The notes under the pieces: generated by a model
Told to the model about the DNA's origin: nothing
Database searches by the model: none
The model's input: the letters and a program-made list of their open reading frames with translations, nothing else
Assembly (NCBI RefSeq): GCF_003403015.1
Contig: NZ_QURL01000005.1
Span: 186,001-250,000 of the forward strand
Direction: 5' to 3'
DNA length: 64,000 bases
Source: Fulvimarina endophytica
GTDB lineage: Bacteria; Pseudomonadota; Alphaproteobacteria; Rhizobiales; Rhizobiaceae
Program-made: the position numbers and the translations under genes
Part shown: one piece after another, positions 43,826 to 52,580 of the stretch
Layout of the letters: each line of letters starts with the position of its first letter
Position numbering within the stretch: the first letter of the stretch is position 1

Positions 43826-44845
43826 TCAGCGGATCGGCATGCCGTACTGCAGACCGCCCTCGGTCCACAGCGCATTCTGGCCGCGCTGGATCTTCAGCGG
43901 CGTGTTCACGCCGATATTGCGCTCGAAGATCTCGCCGTAATTGCCGACCGCGGTGATGACCTGGGCGGCCCAGTCCTTCGGAAGGCCGAGCGCCTCGCCG
44001 AAATTGGCATCCTCGCCCAGGAGACGGCGGATATCCGGGTTCTCAGAGTTCTTCATCTCTTCCACATTGTCCTGGTTCACGCCGAGTTCCTCGGCATTGA
44101 GCAGGGCGTAGTGGGTCCAGCGGACGATGTTCGCCCAGGAGTCGTCACCCTGGCGCACGGCAGGTCCGAGGGGTTCCTTCGAGATGATCTCGGGCAGGAT
44201 GGTGTGGTCGTCCGGATTGGCCATCTCCAGACGCGAGGCGGCAAGGCCGGATGCGTCGGTCGTCAGAACGTCGCAACGTCCCGAATCATAGGCCGAGTTC
44301 ACGTCGGACTGGGACTCGATGACGACCGGATTGTATTCCATGTTGTTGGTCTTGAAGTAGTCGGCGAGGTTCAGCTCGGTCGTCGTGCCGGACTGAACGC
44401 AGATCGTCGCGCCCGACAGTTCCAGCGCCGAGCTGACGCCGAGGTCGTTCTTCACCATGAAGCCCTGGCCGTCGTAGTAGTTCACGCCGACGAAATCGAG
44501 ACCGAGCGCGGTGTCGCGATCCATCGTCCAGGTGGTGTTACGGGCGAGGAGATCGATCTCGTTGTTCTGGAGGGCCGGGAAACGCTGGACGGCCGACAGG
44601 GGCGAGAAGGTGACCTTGCTCGGATCGCCGAGGACGGCGGTCGCGACGGCGCGGCAGTAATCGACGTCCAGACCCTGCCATTCGCCCTGATCGTTCTGCG
44701 ATGCGAAGCCCGGCAGACCGGTGTTGACGCCACAGCGCAGCGTGCCTCGATCCTTCACCGTCTGGGCCGTCTGCGCCGCTGCACCGCTCGCGACGAGGGT
44801 GGCGACGGAGAGTCCGAGGGCGGCGGTCAGGAATTTGAGCGACAT
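43826..44845 (-). CDS. aapJ: General L-amino acid ABC transporter substrate-binding protein
   Basis: A 339-residue periplasmic protein with a signal peptide (MSLKFLTAALGLSVATLVAS, cleavage near GAAAQT) and the family body: RGTLRCGVNTGLPGFASQND, GLDVDYCRAVATAVLGDP and the late DNVEEMKNSENPDIRRLLGE. It binds a broad set of L-amino acids for AapQMP. ATG 44845 has GGGGAAG in front. It is first in the operon, divergent from metC, and followed by a strong hairpin before aapQ. Confidence 0.93.
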   Translation of the reverse strand: MSLKFLTAALGLSVATLVASGAAAQTAQTVKDRGTLRCGVNTGLPGFASQNDQGEWQGLDVDYCRAVATAVLGDPSKVTFSPLSAVQRFPALQNNEIDLLARNTTWTMDRDTALGLDFVGVNYYDGQGFMVKNDLGVSSALELSGATICVQSGTTTELNLADYFKTNNMEYNPVVIESQSDVNSAYDSGRCDVLTTDASGLAASRLEMANPDDHTILPEIISKEPLGPAVRQGDDSWANIVRWTHYALLNAEELGVNQDNVEEMKNSENPDIRRLLGEDANFGEALGLPKDWAAQVITAVGNYGEIFERNIGVNTPLKIQRGQNALWTEGGLQYGMPIR

Positions 44846-45088
44846 ATACACTTCCCCTACACGGTTCTTGTTATCGTATTTCTGGAAGATCGACCCGCGA
44901 ACCCCTATGGATGGGCTCTCGCAATTCGATGCGGACGGCGGCGCGCGGCACCAACCCGTTTCGCTTCTCGTCCGGTCGCTATGTCATGATAAATTTTTGT
45001 GCAGGTCAACCTTGTGCATAAATTCCGGAAGGCGTTTCCTCATCAAAATGGTGGGAAGCGTTAACGAAGAAGACCCGGGGTCCATTTC

Positions 45089-46279
45089 TTGAGCCATAAG
45101 AACAATCCGAACAAACCGAAACGCGGCGTCGAGACGCGGCTGGCCCATCCGCCCTACGACCCGATGACCATGCACGGTTTCGTCAATCCGCCGATCGTGC
45201 GCGGCTCGACGGTCCTGTTCGAATCGACCGCGGCGATGGAGGATCGCCAGTCGCTGAGATACAGCTATGGTCTTGCCGGTACGCCGACGACGCGTGTCCT
45301 CGAGGATGCCCTGAGCGACCTCGAAGGCGCATATGGCACGGCCCTCGTTCCATCGGGGCTCGCCGCGGTGACGCTGCCGCTTCTCGCCTTCGCCTCGGCC
45401 GGCGATCACGTGCTCGTCGTCGACTCGGTCTATGCGCCGACCCGGCGCTTCTGCCATCAGGTGCTGAAGCGCATGGGCGTGACCGTCGAATATTACGATC
45501 CGCATATCGGATCGGACATTGCCGGCCTCATGCGCCCGGAAACCAGCGTTGTCTTCCTCGAAACGCCTGCCTCCAACACGTTCGAGATCCAGGATGTCCG
45601 CGCGATCTGCGATGCGGCGCATGCGGGCGGTGCGGTCACCATGCTCGACAACACCTGGGCGACGCCGCTCTTCTTCCGCCCGCTCGACCACGGGGTCGAC
45701 CTCTCGATCCACGCGCTCACCAAGTATCCGGGCGGACATTCGGACCTTCTGATGGGCTCGGTCTCGGCGAACGAGGCCAGCTGGGGCAAGCTTCTGAAGA
45801 TGCAGACGGCGCTCGGCATCAATGCGGCACCGGACGACTGCTCCCTCGTCCTGCGCGGCTTGAAGACGATGGCGGTGCGCCTGCACCATCACCAGCAGGC
45901 GGCCCTCGATCTCGCCCATTGGCTGGAAGCCCGCGAGGATGTTCTCGAAGTCCTCCACCCGGCGCTCGCCTCGTTCAGCGATCATGAGGCCTTCAAACGC
46001 CAGTTTTCGGGGTCGACGGGGCTTTTCGGCGTGGTCGTCGACGGCGACCGCGACGCGGCGAGACGCTTCCTCGACGCCCTCGAGATCTTCGGTCTCGGCT
46101 ATTCCTGGGGCGGGCACGAAAGCCTTGCCGTGCTCGTGGATCTCTCGGACCGCACCATCGCGAAGGGTCCCGACAGAGGCTCGCTTCTTCGGCTCCAGAT
46201 CGGCCTCGAAAACGTCGGGGATCTCCAGGCCGATCTCGAACGGGGCTTTGCCGCCATGGCCGGCGGAGACGCGCAGTAG
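45089..46279 (+). CDS. metC: Cystathionine beta-lyase
   Basis: A 396-residue PLP enzyme of the Cys/Met metabolism family that cleaves cystathionine to homocysteine, pyruvate and ammonia. RYSYGLAGTPTTRVLEDAL, DNTWATPLFFRPLDHGVD and the PLP-lysine region HALTKYPGGHSDLLMGSV are intact. The TTG start matches the family N-terminus (GVETRLAHPPYDP) and no in-frame ATG lies upstream nearby. Its TTG overlaps the TGA of a 14-codon frame starting at 45048. It is divergent from aapJ. The 243-base upstream region carries two TTGTGCA repeats 15 bases apart (44997, 45012). Confidence 0.9.
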   Translation: MSHKNNPNKPKRGVETRLAHPPYDPMTMHGFVNPPIVRGSTVLFESTAAMEDRQSLRYSYGLAGTPTTRVLEDALSDLEGAYGTALVPSGLAAVTLPLLAFASAGDHVLVVDSVYAPTRRFCHQVLKRMGVTVEYYDPHIGSDIAGLMRPETSVVFLETPASNTFEIQDVRAICDAAHAGGAVTMLDNTWATPLFFRPLDHGVDLSIHALTKYPGGHSDLLMGSVSANEASWGKLLKMQTALGINAAPDDCSLVLRGLKTMAVRLHHHQQAALDLAHWLEAREDVLEVLHPALASFSDHEAFKRQFSGSTGLFGVVVDGDRDAARRFLDALEIFGLGYSWGGHESLAVLVDLSDRTIAKGPDRGSLLRLQIGLENVGDLQADLERGFAAMAGGDAQ

Positions 46280-46310
46280 ACGGGTCTTCGGCCCAGACGG
46301 GCGGGCTGGC

Positions 46311-46955
46311 TCAGGGGGTCAGCCATTCGCCTTCGACTTGCGCATCCGGACCGCGCCGGAAACGTGAACGGCGATGGCCCTCCCGGGCGAGGTAGAGAAC
46401 CTCGATCTCCTCGCAGTCGACGGTGATCGCGGCGAAATTCGGCGCCCCCGGATCCGCATCGGGATCGCCGTCCTCGGTGCTGGCGACGTCGGCGTGATCG
46501 TATCCGCCCGGCTCGTCGAGCCGCGTGCCGGGACCGGGGCGCACCCTGTAGCAGACGCGGCTCATCGAATTGGCATCGGTGAAGGCCCGGGCGGCAACCG
46601 GCGCACCGCCCTGCCCGGCATCCCCGATCGCGTGGACCGTCGCCCGGCCGCGAAGGCGCAGCTGAAGCTTCAAATCCTTGTCGTGGAACAGGAGAGCGAC
46701 GCGGCCTTCCCGTTCGAGTTCGCCGATCTTGGCGGAGCGAAGATCGGAGTTGAAGCGAAGCCGCCAGGCGCCCTCCTCCACCTCGCGCAATACGACGACC
46801 CGGGACCGCGGTGATCCATCCTCGGCAAGCGTCGCGAGCGAGAAGGTCCTGAACCCGTGCTCTCGCTCATCGACCGCGCTCGCCATTTCCCGCAGCGCAT
46901 TGGCGAGCGTACCGTCGAGGTCGTCATACCAGTCGGGGCGGCCGGCCGTGGTCAT
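46311..46955 (-). CDS. Pyridoxamine 5'-phosphate oxidase-like FMN-binding protein
   Basis: A 214-residue split-barrel flavoprotein of the PNPOx-like group. FRTFSLATLAEDGSPRSRVV, then LRFNSDLRSAKIGELEREGR and VALLFHDKDLKLQLRLRGRA are typical, as is the C-terminal AREGHRRSRFRRG. It differs from true PdxH, so cofactor oxidation activity is not certain. ATG 46955 is preceded by GGGAAAACGAG. It is convergent with metC, with only 31 bases between stops. Confidence 0.82.
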   Translation of the reverse strand: MTTAGRPDWYDDLDGTLANALREMASAVDEREHGFRTFSLATLAEDGSPRSRVVVLREVEEGAWRLRFNSDLRSAKIGELEREGRVALLFHDKDLKLQLRLRGRATVHAIGDAGQGGAPVAARAFTDANSMSRVCYRVRPGPGTRLDEPGGYDHADVASTEDGDPDADPGAPNFAAITVDCEEIEVLYLAREGHRRSRFRRGPDAQVEGEWLTP

Positions 46956-47127
46956 CTCGTTTTCCCGTCCATCGCGTTCCGTAATGGCATCGGGATGGTT
47001 CGAATTCGCCGATGCCTCGACGATCAAACTGGGAGAAGACGGCGCGGCGACCATCCTCGGCAACGAGGATGCTCTTCCTCGATCCGCGTGGATTGCGCGT
47101 TCGCAGCGCCTGCCGATGACGACGGGC

Positions 47128-47156
47128 AAAAAAAGAGGCGGCTCGGAGGCCGCCTT
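47128..47156 (-). terminator. Minus-strand intrinsic terminator with T7
   Basis: AGGCGGC and GCCGCCT form a 7-8 bp stem (loop TCGGAG on the plus strand) followed on the minus strand by CTTTTTTT. No annotated minus-strand gene ends here, so it implies a transcript starting between about 47330 and 47430. Confidence 0.8.
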
Positions 47157-47345
47157 AGAGTTTGGCTGGAGTATCAGGTCATGAGAAACCTGATGCCGGT
47201 CAATGCGCGATGTGATGCAAGGTTGCGACGGTCGCGATATTTTTCCGAACACGGTGAATCAGCCGCTGCGACCACGTGACCGTGGAACCCGCCTTCCCAA
47301 CGAGCGCAGCGGTTTTTGTTCCGCATCGCAACCAACTCCACAGGC
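47157..47345 (-). ncRNA. Candidate structured RNA ending at the T7 terminator
   Basis: Several long inverted matches nest in this interval: GGTTGCGATG/CGTCGCAACC (plus 47324-47333 with 47221-47230, 10 bp) encloses CCGCTGCG/CGCAGCGG (47305-47312 with 47263-47270). Inside are CCACG-GTCA-CGTGG (47272-47285) and GGAA/TTCC hairpins. Downstream is ATCAGGT/ACCTGAT (47173-47194), then the terminator. This could be a small RNA or the mRNA of the 50-codon frame listed next. I do not recognise a known family. Confidence 0.4.
47174..47326 (-). CDS. Candidate 50-residue protein within the structured element
   Basis: The frame begins MRNKNRCARWEGGFHGHVVA and ends at TGA 17 bases before the terminator stem; GGAG lies nine bases before its ATG. 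Third-position GC is much lower than in neighbouring genes, which argues against ordinary coding. Its start codon falls inside the 10-bp long-range stem, so translation would be structurally controlled if it occurs. I do not recognise the protein. Confidence 0.3.
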   Translation of the reverse strand: MRNKNRCARWEGGFHGHVVAAADSPCSEKYRDRRNLASHRALTGIRFLMT

Positions 47346-47431
47346 TTGGCGTTGGCGGTGGGAGATTGGCCGTTCGCTTTCTGAAGAGAAGCCGGACGGC
47401 AGAGAGACACCAGACCGAGCAGGAGTACGAG

Positions 47432-48457
47432 ATGAGCCGCGATCGTTCAATTATGGACGGATTGTCCGACAGCATGCATTCGATTGGTGAACGACTGGCG
47501 GATCTGGAACACGACCTCGCCCATCGCTTCGACCCCCGGCCCTCGCGCTTCGAGCGTGTTCGCCATGCGGTCGCGCGCGCGACCCCGTTCTACAACGAAC
47601 CGGCCTATGGCAGCTATCTGCCGAGCTTCCTGACCGGCTGGCATACGCCGTCGAAGTCCGATGCCAAGCGCCAGCTGAGGGCTCTCCGCGACACGACGGA
47701 GGACGGTTACGATTCGGCGCGCGGCGCCCTTGCCTCGCTGGCATCCTCCATGCCCGACCTGCGTCTGCCCAGGGCGACGAGCTTCAAGCGCGGCATGCAG
47801 AGCCAGCGCGGGATCGACAAGCTGCGCAATAGCGCCCGCGATCACGACCGGGAACTGACCGCTCTCCTCATCGCAGGTGGTGCCATCGCGGCGGTCGGCG
47901 CGGCCTACTACATCACCAAGAAGATCCAGGAAAGCACCGAGGAACCCGGTTACGACGTCGTTCGCGAGGATGGTGACATCGAGATCCGCGACTACGAGTC
48001 GATGATCATCGCGGAGACGGTGAAGAGCGGATATCACGAAAAGGCCCGCAGGGCTGGCTTCGACACCCTCTACGACTACATCGCGGCCAAGAATCGCGGC
48101 GGCAAGTCGATCAAGATGACGGTGCCGGTGCTCCAGCAGCTCGCCGACTCCGATGGTCACACGAAGGGCTGGGCCATTCGCTTCGTCATGCCGAAGAAGC
48201 ACACGATGGCGACCCTTCCGTCACCGGAGCAGGGCGATGTCGCCTTGAAGGAAGTCGCAGCGCGCCGCGTCGTCTCGGTGCAGTTCAGCGGAAACTTCAG
48301 CGCGACGCTCGCATCCAAGAAGCTGATGACCCTCTACAATTACATCGCGGACAACAACCTGACCCAGAAGGGCGATCCGGAATACGCCTTCTACAACCCG
48401 CCCTGGACGCCCGGTTTCATGAAGCGCAACGAGATCATGATCGAGATCGAGCGCTGA
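47432..48457 (+). CDS. SOUL heme-binding-domain protein with N-terminal extension and membrane helix
   Basis: A 341-residue protein. Residues about 174-341 form a SOUL/HBP domain (YDVVREDGDIEIRDYESMII, FDTLYDYIAAKNRGGKSIKM, KGWAIRFVMPKKHTM, YAFYNPPWTPGFMKRNEIMI). A single helix at 141-162 (ELTALLIAGGAIAAVGAAYY) precedes it, and the first 140 residues are a basic, helical region of unknown fold. The domain may bind heme or other tetrapyrroles at the membrane surface. ATG 47432 has AGGAG six bases upstream. A small hydrophilic protein gene follows after 36 bases. Confidence 0.85.
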   Translation: MSRDRSIMDGLSDSMHSIGERLADLEHDLAHRFDPRPSRFERVRHAVARATPFYNEPAYGSYLPSFLTGWHTPSKSDAKRQLRALRDTTEDGYDSARGALASLASSMPDLRLPRATSFKRGMQSQRGIDKLRNSARDHDRELTALLIAGGAIAAVGAAYYITKKIQESTEEPGYDVVREDGDIEIRDYESMIIAETVKSGYHEKARRAGFDTLYDYIAAKNRGGKSIKMTVPVLQQLADSDGHTKGWAIRFVMPKKHTMATLPSPEQGDVALKEVAARRVVSVQFSGNFSATLASKKLMTLYNYIADNNLTQKGDPEYAFYNPPWTPGFMKRNEIMIEIER

Positions 48458-48493
48458 GCCGTCCGAGACCCGAACCGCGAAGGACATTGAAAC

Positions 48494-48721
48494 ATGGCTG
48501 AACGAGACGACACCGCTCCCAAGGGCGGCGACAAGCCGGCCGGTACGATCGATCCGGATATCCTCAGCGAGGATCAGATTGCATCCGACCGGATGGGCGA
48601 CAACAAGCTTCAGGCCAAGGACCAGATCGCGCAGCACAACGAGCGCAAGGCCCAGGCCGGGGTCAAGCGGGAACCCGACGAGAACACCCTCGACGCGTTC
48701 CGCAAGATGGACGACAAGTAA
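48494..48721 (+). CDS. Conserved small hydrophilic protein, 75 residues
   Basis: A highly charged, Gly/Pro/Asp-rich protein without membrane segment or signal. The pattern DRMGDNKLQAKDQIAQHNER with a C-terminal DAFRKMDDK resembles short uncharacterised Hyphomicrobiales proteins with an NKLQ...N.R...DAF.KMD layout. GAAGGA lies 11 bases before the ATG. It follows the SOUL gene closely and ends before a strong terminator, so the two are probably one transcript. Likely intrinsically disordered; function unknown. Confidence 0.75.
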   Translation: MAERDDTAPKGGDKPAGTIDPDILSEDQIASDRMGDNKLQAKDQIAQHNERKAQAGVKREPDENTLDAFRKMDDK

Positions 48722-48748
48722 CCGTTCCGTCGGATCGCATCAGACGAG

Positions 48749-48776
48749 AAAAAGCCCGGTTCAGGCCGGGCTTTTT
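48749..48776. terminator. Bidirectional rho-independent terminator
   Basis: AAAAAGCCCGG and CCGGGCTTTTT form an 11-bp stem around a six-base loop, with T5 on either strand, between the small-protein gene and convergent metY. Confidence 0.9.
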
Positions 48777-48808
48777 CGTAGGCGATAGGCAAGGCCGAGT
48801 AAGGCGGA

Positions 48809-50086
48809 TCAGAACGCCGCCAGGGCCTGATCGAGATCGGCGAGGATATCGTCGATCGCCTCGATCCCGACCGACAGCCGAACCACGTCCTCGCCGGCTC
48901 CGGCGGACTTCCTCTGCTCCTCCCCCAACTGCTTGTGCGTCGTGGAGGCCGGGTGGATGACGAGCGAGCGCGTATCGCCGATATTGGCGAGGTGCGAGAA
49001 CAGCTTCAGGCTCTCGACGAAAGTGACGCCGGATTGGTAGCCGCCCTTGACGCCGAAGGTGAGAACCGCGCCGGCTCCGTTCGGAGCGTAGCGCTTCATG
49101 TTCTCGTGGCTCGGATCGCCTTTCAGACCGCCATAAGAGACCCAGGAAACCTTGTCGTGAGACTTCAGGTGCTCGGCCACCTTCACGGCGTTCTCGCAGT
49201 GGCGCTGCATGCGCAGCGGCAGGGTCTCGATGCCCTGGAGGATCATGAAGGCGTTGAACGGCGAGATGGCCGGCCCGAGATCGCGAAGACCGAGGACCCG
49301 TGCAGCGATCGCGAAGGACATGCCGCCGAAGGTCTCGTGGATCTTCACGCCGGCATATTCGGGCCTTTCCGCGGACAGCATCGGATACCGCCCCGAGGCC
49401 GACCAGTCGAAATTGCCGCCATCGACGATGATGCCGCCCATCGAATTGCCGTGGCCGCCGATGAATTTGGTCAGGGAGTGGACCACGATATTGGCGCCGT
49501 GTTCGAGCGGACGGCACAGATAGGGGGTCGCCATCGTATTGTCGACGATGAGCGGAAGGCCGTGCTTCCTCGCGATCTCCGCGATGCCCGCGATATCCGT
49601 GACGACGCCGCCGGGATTGGCGATCGATTCGATGAAGATCGCCTTGGTGCGATCGGTGATCGCCGCCTCGAATGTCGACAGATCCGTGATGTCCGCCCAC
49701 TTCACGCGCCAGTCGAAACTCTTGAACGAGTGGCCGAACTGGTTGATGGAGCCGCCGTAAAGCTGGCGAGCGGCCACGAATTCGTCGCCCGGCGACATGA
49801 TCGTGTGGAAGACCAGAAGCTGGGCCGCGTGACCGGAGGCGACCGCGAGGGCCGCAGCGCCGCCTTCGAGCGCGGCGACGCGCTGCTCGAGCACCTCCTG
49901 CGTGGGGTTCATGATGCGCGTATAGATGTTGCCGAAGGCCTGAAGGCCGAACAGCGAGGCGGCATGGTCGACGCTGTCGAACTGGTAGGATGTCGTCTGA
50001 TAGATCGGTGTCACCCGTGCGCCCGTCGTCGGATCGGCTTTCGCACCGGCATGGATCGCCTTGGTCTCGAAGCTCTGCTCGCTCAT
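48809..50086 (-). CDS. metY: O-acetylhomoserine aminocarboxypropyltransferase/sulfhydrylase
   Basis: A 425-residue PLP enzyme that makes homocysteine (or methionine) from O-acetylhomoserine and sulfide or methanethiol. It starts MSEQSFETKAIHAGAKADPT, with NIYTRIMNPTQEVLEQRVAA, DNTMATPYLCRPLEHGAN and the PLP-lysine segment HSLTKFIGGHGNSMGG. Length (about 425) separates it from MetB/MetC-type proteins. GGGAGAG precedes the ATG. With metC about 3 kb away, the window encodes both a direct-sulfhydrylation and a transsulfuration-type enzyme. Confidence 0.93.
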   Translation of the reverse strand: MSEQSFETKAIHAGAKADPTTGARVTPIYQTTSYQFDSVDHAASLFGLQAFGNIYTRIMNPTQEVLEQRVAALEGGAAALAVASGHAAQLLVFHTIMSPGDEFVAARQLYGGSINQFGHSFKSFDWRVKWADITDLSTFEAAITDRTKAIFIESIANPGGVVTDIAGIAEIARKHGLPLIVDNTMATPYLCRPLEHGANIVVHSLTKFIGGHGNSMGGIIVDGGNFDWSASGRYPMLSAERPEYAGVKIHETFGGMSFAIAARVLGLRDLGPAISPFNAFMILQGIETLPLRMQRHCENAVKVAEHLKSHDKVSWVSYGGLKGDPSHENMKRYAPNGAGAVLTFGVKGGYQSGVTFVESLKLFSHLANIGDTRSLVIHPASTTHKQLGEEQRKSAGAGEDVVRLSVGIEAIDDILADLDQALAAF

Positions 50087-50273
50087 CGTCGGTCTCTCCC
50101 CGTCTTGTCCCAATCCGCCATCCCTAACCCACGAGGCCGGGCTTGGACAGGACCGGCGTGGATGTCGCACGCCAAGCTTGCCTGCCGGGTGGTTCAAAGC
50201 GCGGCCCCGCGCACTACCATCGCAGGCAATGCCCGCCCACTCCGAGGCGGCCAGACATTCACGGAGTTGTCCC

Positions 50274-51380
50274 ATGCCCAGTTTGGAAGGCAAGATCAGA
50301 TACGGCGTCGTCGGCGCCGGCTGGATCTCGCAATGCGCCTTCATGCCCGGTGTCGCCCAGACATCGAACTCGATCCTGACCGCCCTCGTTTCCGGAACGC
50401 CCGAGAAGAACGATCGGCTCGGCAAGGATTACGGGCTCGAAACCTACACCTACGAGCAGTATGACGAACTCCTGAAGAGCGGGACGATCGACGCGATCTA
50501 TATCGGCCTACCGAACGACCAGCATCGCAAATTCGCCGAGCCGGCCCTGAAGGCCGGCATCCACGTGCTTCTGGAAAAACCGATGGCGACAAGCCTTAAG
50601 GACGCGGAAGCCATCGAGGCCGCGGCCAAAGCATCGGGCGCCAAGCTCATGATCGCCTATCGTCTCCATTGCGAGCCTGGCACGATCTCGATGGTGGAGG
50701 CGGTTCGCAAGGGCGAGATCGGCAAGCCGCGCTTCTTCACCTCGACCTTCTCCCAGCGGGTGAGAGCGACGAACTACAGGGCGAAATCCGGCTATTGGGG
50801 CGGCCCGGTTCCCGATATGGGCAATTATCCGCTGAACGCCGTGCGCAATCTGTTCGAGGCCGAACCCATCGCGGTCTCGGCGACGGGGACGCGGACGGAG
50901 CGCGGTCTCGATTGCGAGGATATCGTCTCGGTGACGCTGACCTTTACCGAAGGCCGGCAGGCGAGCTTCACCGTCTGCTATTCGGGCGCCGGCGCCGACA
51001 CTTTCCACCTCATCGGATCGGAAGGCTCCATTCGCGCCGATCCCGCGTTCGGGTTCTCACCGGACCTTGCGATCACCTATGAGATCGAGACGGCAGCCGG
51101 TGAAAGCGAGACGCGGAAGGCGGCCGTCACCGATCAGTTCGCCGGAGAGACGGACTATTTCTCCGACTGCATCCTCAACGATCGCGAGCCCGAGCCGAAC
51201 GGCGAGGAAGGCGTCCTCGACGTGCGCGTTCTGGAAGCCATCCAACGCGCGCTCGAGACGGGAGAAGTCCAGACGCTGGAACCCCGGTCGCGCCAGCGGC
51301 GGATGGATGCCTCGCTGAAGCGCGAACTGTCCTACGGCAAGCAGCCGGACATGGTCGCGGGCGAGCCGCCAGTGGAGTGA
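50274..51380 (+). CDS. Gfo/Idh/MocA family oxidoreductase
   Basis: A 368-residue NAD(P)-dependent dehydrogenase. The N-terminal Rossmann motif is YGVVGAGWISQCAF, the EKP catalytic-lysine motif is HVLLEKPMATSLKDAEAIEA, and the C-terminal alpha/beta domain contains VPDMGNYPLNAVRNLF, a D-x3-H-like region with Asn in place of His. Members oxidise sugars, inositols or related polyols; the substrate here is unknown. ATG 50274 has CGGAG eight bases upstream. It is divergent from metY. Confidence 0.87.
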   Translation: MPSLEGKIRYGVVGAGWISQCAFMPGVAQTSNSILTALVSGTPEKNDRLGKDYGLETYTYEQYDELLKSGTIDAIYIGLPNDQHRKFAEPALKAGIHVLLEKPMATSLKDAEAIEAAAKASGAKLMIAYRLHCEPGTISMVEAVRKGEIGKPRFFTSTFSQRVRATNYRAKSGYWGGPVPDMGNYPLNAVRNLFEAEPIAVSATGTRTERGLDCEDIVSVTLTFTEGRQASFTVCYSGAGADTFHLIGSEGSIRADPAFGFSPDLAITYEIETAAGESETRKAAVTDQFAGETDYFSDCILNDREPEPNGEEGVLDVRVLEAIQRALETGEVQTLEPRSRQRRMDASLKRELSYGKQPDMVAGEPPVE

Positions 51381-51494
51381 AAAGCGTGAGGCGGGGCGTT
51401 CGCAAGGATGCGAACCGCCCTGCCCTGATTCCGCCGGCTGGTCGTTCGGGCGGTTACGCCTGTCGACCGGCTGCGCAGTCTGATCTTCCGGCCG

Positions 51495-52319
51495 CTATTG
51501 CCCGGTCCATTCGGGACTGCGCTTTTCCAGGAAGGCACCGATTCCCTCCTCGGCGTCCCTTGCCAGCATGTTCTCCACCATCACCTGCGCAGTCTGCTCG
51601 TAAGCCTCAGAAAGCGGCAGTTCGAGCTGGCGATAGAAGGCCTCCTTGCCGGTCCTCACCGTCAGCGGCGATTTGGCGGCGATCGTCGTTGCGTATTTGC
51701 CGATGATCGTTCCGAGATATTCCGGCGGCACCACACGGTTGATCAGACCGAATTCTCGCGCCGTGCGCGCGTCGATCCGCTCGCCCGTCAACAGCATCTC
51801 CATGGCGTGCTTGGGCGCGACATTGCGCGAAAGCGCGACCATGGGCGTCGAGCAGAACAGGCCGATATGGACGCCCGGCGTCTGGAACTGGGCTTCTTCC
51901 GAAGCGATCGCGAGGTCGCAGGAGGCGACGAGCTGGCAACCGGCCGCCGTTGCGAAACCGCCCACCTCCGCAATCACCGGCTGGGGCAGGCGCACGATCG
52001 TCTGCATGAGATCCGAGCAGAGCCGCATGGTCCTCTCGAAGAAGGCACGGCCCCGGTCCTCGTCGGAACGATGCGCGGTCAGTTCCTTTAGGTCGTGTCC
52101 CGCACAGAAGGTCTCGCCCTTCGCCGCGAGAATCACGACGCGGCAGTCCGGATTGGCGGCGCAAGCCTCGAAGGCCGCCTTCAGAGCCTCCATCACCTCA
52201 ATGGAAAGCGTGTTGGCCGGCGGGTTGGACAGGACGAGCCGGGTGATGCCTGGTCCCTCCTGCACCTCGACCGGGCCGGTCTTGCGCGGTTCGGGCGACA
52301 GTTCGACGATCTCGGCCAT
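51495..52319 (-). CDS. Enoyl-CoA hydratase/isomerase family protein
   Basis: A 274-residue crotonase-fold protein. The oxyanion-hole segment ETFCAGHDLKELTAHRSDED and the second active-site segment PVIAEVGGFATAAGCQLVASCDLA are present. In the latter, the usual catalytic glutamate positions are not clearly conserved, so it may not be a classical hydratase; it resembles the ECHDC3-type branch. It is convergent with the Gfo/Idh/MocA gene and divergent from the thioesterase gene. Confidence 0.85.
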   Translation of the reverse strand: MAEIVELSPEPRKTGPVEVQEGPGITRLVLSNPPANTLSIEVMEALKAAFEACAANPDCRVVILAAKGETFCAGHDLKELTAHRSDEDRGRAFFERTMRLCSDLMQTIVRLPQPVIAEVGGFATAAGCQLVASCDLAIASEEAQFQTPGVHIGLFCSTPMVALSRNVAPKHAMEMLLTGERIDARTAREFGLINRVVPPEYLGTIIGKYATTIAAKSPLTVRTGKEAFYRQLELPLSEAYEQTAQVMVENMLARDAEEGIGAFLEKRSPEWTGQ

Positions 52320-52580
52320 GGCAGGAAGTCTCCGTTTCGAGGCGCTCTGTTCGCCGGCCGCGAACCATCTGCGACCGGATGAGCCGTTCCTTGCCGAAGC
52401 GCTTCGACGCTTTCAAGACCGAGCGCCTCGACCTCAGAGCGTCACCAGCCATAACCATCGGGGTTCGCCGTACAAACGAGCGGCCTCGGCCCGGAGAGAG
52501 CCGCACCGGGTGGTCATCCATCCCTCTGCAGGCGATACAGGGCAAAGCTGCCCGAAGCGGGCGCAAGGGGAGACAAGCCA

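Larger units (their letters stand above)
46956..47431. other. Divergent intergenic region with structured element
   Basis: The 476 bases between the flavoprotein and SOUL-domain genes hold both promoters plus a minus-strand structured element (47128-47345) described separately. The element's base composition is visibly less G/C-biased at putative codon third positions than neighbouring genes. Confidence 0.6.

Noticed and set aside
44980..45088. SAM-II riboswitch before metC
   Set aside because: The conserved SAM-II core and pseudoknot pairing segments are not present.
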